64,000 nucleotides of DNA from Flavobacteriales bacterium. GTDB taxonomy: Bacteria; Bacteroidota; Bacteroidia; Flavobacteriales_F; PHOS-HE28. The translations under genes and the position numbers were made by a program. The stretch spans positions 1 through 64,000 of the forward strand of contig JACJZG010000017.1 of assembly GCA_020635715.1 (NCBI GenBank). The letters run 5' to 3'. Positions 61,809-64,000 of this stretch are shown here, one piece after another. Each line of letters opens with the position of its first letter. Within the stretch, counting starts at the first letter, position 1. The notes under the pieces are model-generated. The model was not told the DNA's origin. It was given only the letters and a program-made list of their open reading frames with translations, and searched no databases.

Positions 61809-62374
61809 CCGATCGTCCGCAGGTCGACCTCAGCCGCTTCGACAACTCGAAGACCTTCCACCCCGGCGCGGGTGCGGTGAAGCGTACGCTCTGGTACTTC
61901 ACCAACGCGCTCTTCTTCCTCAATCCCTGCTTCCCTTTCCGCAGTCCCAAACCGGGCCTGCTGCGCCTGTTCGGCGCCAGGGTGGGGAAGGGTGTGGTCA
62001 TCCATCCCTCGGTGAACATCAAGTTCCCGTGGAAGCTCAGCATCGGCGATCATAGCTGGATCGGTCAACGGGCATGGCTCGATAACCTGGATCAGCTGAC
62101 CATCGGCAACAATGTGGTGATCAGCCAGGGCGCCATGATCATCCAGGGCAGCCACGACTACAAGAAGATCGACTACCCCACCTACACCAGACCGGTCGTG
62201 CTCGAGGACGGCAGCTGGATCGGGGCCGGGGCCATCGTTACGCTCGGAGTTACTGTGCGTTCCCACGCAGTGCTCGCTGCCGGCAGTGTGGCCACCAAGG
62301 ACCTGGAGGCCTATACCATCCATCAGGGCAATCCCGCACAAGCTGTTCGTGAGCGGGTGATTGAGAGTCGATAG
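61805..62374 (+). CDS. WcaF-like colanic-acid-type acetyltransferase
   Basis: 189 residues. A left-handed beta-helix of hexapeptide repeats spans about 60-180: ARVGKGVVIHPSVNIKFPW, SIGDHSWIGQRAWLDNLD, TIGNNVVISQGAMIIQGSHDY, SWIGAGAIVTLGV. The N-terminus SRFDNSKTFHPGAGAVKRTLWYF matches WcaF. It O-acetylates a sugar residue of the polysaccharide, using acetyl-CoA. The catalytic His is probably in GSHDY. It is co-translated with the upstream GT4 gene. Confidence 0.9.
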   Translation: MTDRPQVDLSRFDNSKTFHPGAGAVKRTLWYFTNALFFLNPCFPFRSPKPGLLRLFGARVGKGVVIHPSVNIKFPWKLSIGDHSWIGQRAWLDNLDQLTIGNNVVISQGAMIIQGSHDYKKIDYPTYTRPVVLEDGSWIGAGAIVTLGVTVRSHAVLAAGSVATKDLEAYTIHQGNPAQAVRERVIESR

Positions 62375-62385
62375 CGATCACATGA

Positions 62386-62676
62386 ATGAGTATTTGGGAT
62401 AAGATGATCGGAAAGGCTGGATCGGGTAATGAGCTGCCAAAGCAGATCCGACTGACGAAGGAGAATCTCGCTTGGTGGCCAAACTTTCAATCTCGATTCG
62501 ATAAGGGCCTGATCCGATTTGATTCAACTGGAAGATTGCGCTACAAGCACGGTGCTCCGGTAGGGGATCTCGTACTTGTCAAGGTGAAGAAGGATGGAAC
62601 GGGAGTGTATAAGGAATCGGCCGTTGAATGGTTTGACCCCGATAGTCCAATGGCCACCTCATTCATGTGGCCTTGA
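62386..62676 (+). CDS. Small hypothetical protein of lower GC
   Basis: 96 residues from ATG 62386. Residues include KENLAWWPNFQSRFDKGLI and TGRLRYKHGAPVGDLVLVKV, suggesting a small beta-rich or winged domain. No family recognised, no signal peptide or membrane span. Its codons are clearly more AT-rich than the flanking glycan genes, so it may be a recent arrival. It lies between the acetyltransferase and GT2 genes in the same direction, 12 bp from each. Confidence 0.55.
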   Translation: MSIWDKMIGKAGSGNELPKQIRLTKENLAWWPNFQSRFDKGLIRFDSTGRLRYKHGAPVGDLVLVKVKKDGTGVYKESAVEWFDPDSPMATSFMWP

Positions 62677-62688
62677 TAGGATCAAGCA

Positions 62689-63540
62689 ATGAAAGTCACC
62701 CTCATCACCGTGTGCTTCAATGCCGCCGATGTGATCGCGGCTTCGATGGACAGCGTCTTCGCGCAGACGCATCCGGACATCGAGGTGATCGTGATCGATG
62801 GCGCCAGCACGGATGGGACGGTCGATATCCTGAAGCGCTACCACAAGCCCGGCAAACCACTGCAGGGTCTCCCGACGCAGGAGGGGACCCTGCAGGGAGC
62901 AGGAGAGGACGCCGCAGGGTCCCTTGCAGGAGACCCTGCGGAGGTTTCGCGTGGCATTGATGTGCTCGTGAGCGAACCCGACGAGGGCATCTACGACGCC
63001 ATGAACAAGGGGCTGGCCCGTGCCACCGGCGACATCATCGGTTTCGTGAATGCGGGTGACCTCCTGATGACACCCGATACCATCGCCCACGTGGTGGCCG
63101 CCTTCCAACGCAGCCATGCCGATGCTGTTTATGGCGACATCATCATGGTGGATGAGCACGACATCCACAAGGTGCACCGCACCTGGCTCAGTGGCACCTA
63201 TCACCGTGAGAACTTCCGCAAGGGTTGGATGCCGCCGCACGTGGGCACCTTCATCAAGAAGAGCGTGTACGACCGCTTCGGCCACTTCAACACCGACCTG
63301 CGCATCGGTGCCGATTACGAGATCCTGCTGCGCTTCCTGTACAAGCACCGCATCCCCACCGTGCACCTGCGCGAGGTGCTCGTGCGCTTCCGGCTGGGAG
63401 GCATGAGCAACGGCAGCGTGAAGCACATCCTGAAGGCCAACCGTGAGGTGCGTGCTTCCTGGGGCTTGAACGGACTGCAAGCGCCGCCCTTGCTGGTCAC
63501 GCGCAAGCTCTGGAGCAAGGTGCTCCAGTTCTTCCATTGA
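62689..63540 (+). CDS. Glycosyltransferase family 2 with in-frame hairpin insertion
   Basis: 283 residues with a GT-A fold. Starts TLITVCFNAADVIAASMDSV; DGASTDGTVDILKRY is the nucleotide site, YGDIIM (near 147) a DxD-like motif, and RIGADYEILLRFL the acceptor-side acidic motif. Between KPGKPLQG and IDVLVSEPDEGIYDAMNKG, family members normally connect directly. Here about 27 extra residues (around 59-85) come from two palindromic GGTCTCC-type hairpins (62860-62941), read in frame. Last gene of the cluster; transfers a sugar to the growing glycan. Confidence 0.88.
   Translation: MKVTLITVCFNAADVIAASMDSVFAQTHPDIEVIVIDGASTDGTVDILKRYHKPGKPLQGLPTQEGTLQGAGEDAAGSLAGDPAEVSRGIDVLVSEPDEGIYDAMNKGLARATGDIIGFVNAGDLLMTPDTIAHVVAAFQRSHADAVYGDIIMVDEHDIHKVHRTWLSGTYHRENFRKGWMPPHVGTFIKKSVYDRFGHFNTDLRIGADYEILLRFLYKHRIPTVHLREVLVRFRLGGMSNGSVKHILKANREVRASWGLNGLQAPPLLVTRKLWSKVLQFFH
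62860..62941. repeat. Two GGTCTCC-type hairpins inside the GT2 gene
   Basis: CTGCAGGGTC (62860-62869) pairs with GACCCTGCAG (62886-62895); CCGCAGGGTC (62912-62921) pairs with GACCCTGCGG (62932-62941). Both are perfect 10-bp stems. The right flank GGAGGTTTCG resembles the flank GCGGTTTA of the intergenic copies at 5037 and 9060. Confidence 0.8.
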
Positions 63541-63548
63541 GGAAAGGT

Positions 63549-64000
63549 TCAGAGCCGGGTGAAGGTCGCCGTGGAGGCGGCCCGACCCTCCGCATCGAGC
63601 AGCCGCAAGGCGTATGTACCGCTGGGCAGCTGCGACACGTCGATGGTCTGGTACACCATGCCGGTGTACACCACCTTGCCCGTGGCGTCCGTGATGGTGG
63701 CCCTACCCGCGGTCAATTCGCCGGTTATCGTGATCCGATCGGACTCCACCGGGTTGGGATGCAGTCGGATGTTCCGGCGAGTGGGTGCGTCCACCGCCAC
63801 CATGTCGAAGACGGTCTCGGTGCCGTCCAGGTCGGTCTGGCGAAGTCGGTAGTAGGCCGTGCCGCTGAAGCTCCAGGGGTCCACGACGGAATAGTCCTGC
63901 ACCGCGTTGCCATTCCCGGCGGTCGGTACTTCCAATGCGGTCTCGAAGCGCTCACCATCCAGGGAGCGTTCCACTGTGAACCGCTCGTTGTCCTGTTCCA
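63549..64000 (-). CDS. C-terminal end of a T9SS-sorted secreted protein (partial)
   Basis: About 150 codons open from the right window edge to the stop at 63549; the start lies outside. It contains EQDNERFTVERSLDGERFE, a motif found just before the sorting domain in many Bacteroidota proteins (also present near 35800 in the large T9SS gene), followed by AYYRLRQTDLDGTE. The T9SS sorting domain begins LHPNPVESDRITI and ends TATFTRL. Converges with the GT2 gene. Confidence 0.85.
   Translation of the reverse strand, partial: EQDNERFTVERSLDGERFETALEVPTAGNGNAVQDYSVVDPWSFSGTAYYRLRQTDLDGTETVFDMVAVDAPTRRNIRLHPNPVESDRITITGELTAGRATITDATGKVVYTGMVYQTIDVSQLPSGTYALRLLDAEGRAASTATFTRL

Overview
The window looks like chromosomal DNA of a high-GC member of the Bacteroidota, probably a Flavobacteriales-like lineage. 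Eight proteins or remnants carry type IX secretion (T9SS) C-terminal sorting domains. BshC (bacillithiol), a DUF3078 outer-membrane protein, a haem-binding-domain protein and the Bacteroidota promoter core TAnnTTTG just upstream of starts point the same way.

Layout. 1-8.9 kb: the end of rimO, three secreted T9SS proteins, a frameshifted lipoprotein, a small membrane protein and a detached copy of that gene's 3' end between two hairpins. 9.1-19.0 kb: a defence-like island on the minus strand. It holds a large protein with RNA-polymerase-alpha-CTD-like, sigma-region-4-like and HARE-type helix-turn-helix modules, then hsdR, a REP-associated tyrosine transposase (RAYT), an inverted DUF3800 gene, hsdS and hsdM. 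19.3-28.9 kb: a protein with a 17-unit 21-bp repeat, an Fn3 protein, a membrane SpoIIE-type phosphatase, a SnoaL-like lipoprotein, a secreted beta-propeller, a tandem OB-fold protein and a P-type ATPase. 29.0-33.0 kb: an AT-rich NTPase gene abutting a truncated T9SS gene, then haem-binding, C1-peptidase and DUF962 genes. 33.4-44.5 kb: bshC, a giant T9SS adhesin-like protein, guaA, a LysM protein, a GDPD and a fatty-acid hydroxylase. 44.6-48.4 kb: tRNA-Val, then an ECF sigma factor, a small protein, two MscS channels and DUF3078. 48.4-54.7 kb: a GT-C membrane protein, smpB, a ZIP transporter with a DtxR-type regulator and its operator, a wrecked pyrD, and HMG-CoA lyase. 54.7-64 kb: a metallophosphoesterase, another T9SS protein, membrane proteins, and a surface polysaccharide cluster (two GT4, WcaF-like acetyltransferase, GT2), ending in a partial T9SS gene.

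The most unusual theme is small palindromic repeats that enter coding sequence. The RAYT gene's own REP-like units encode its C-terminal tail, one unit is read through inside hsdR, and a different GGTCTCC-type hairpin pair is read through inside a glycosyltransferase. A hairpin family with covarying arms and a constant loop lies upstream of two genes.

Several genes carry single-base frameshifts (lipoprotein near 3650, hsdM near 18705, many in pyrD). Some may be residual assembly indels, so those calls are provisional. No rRNA genes or CRISPR arrays were seen.
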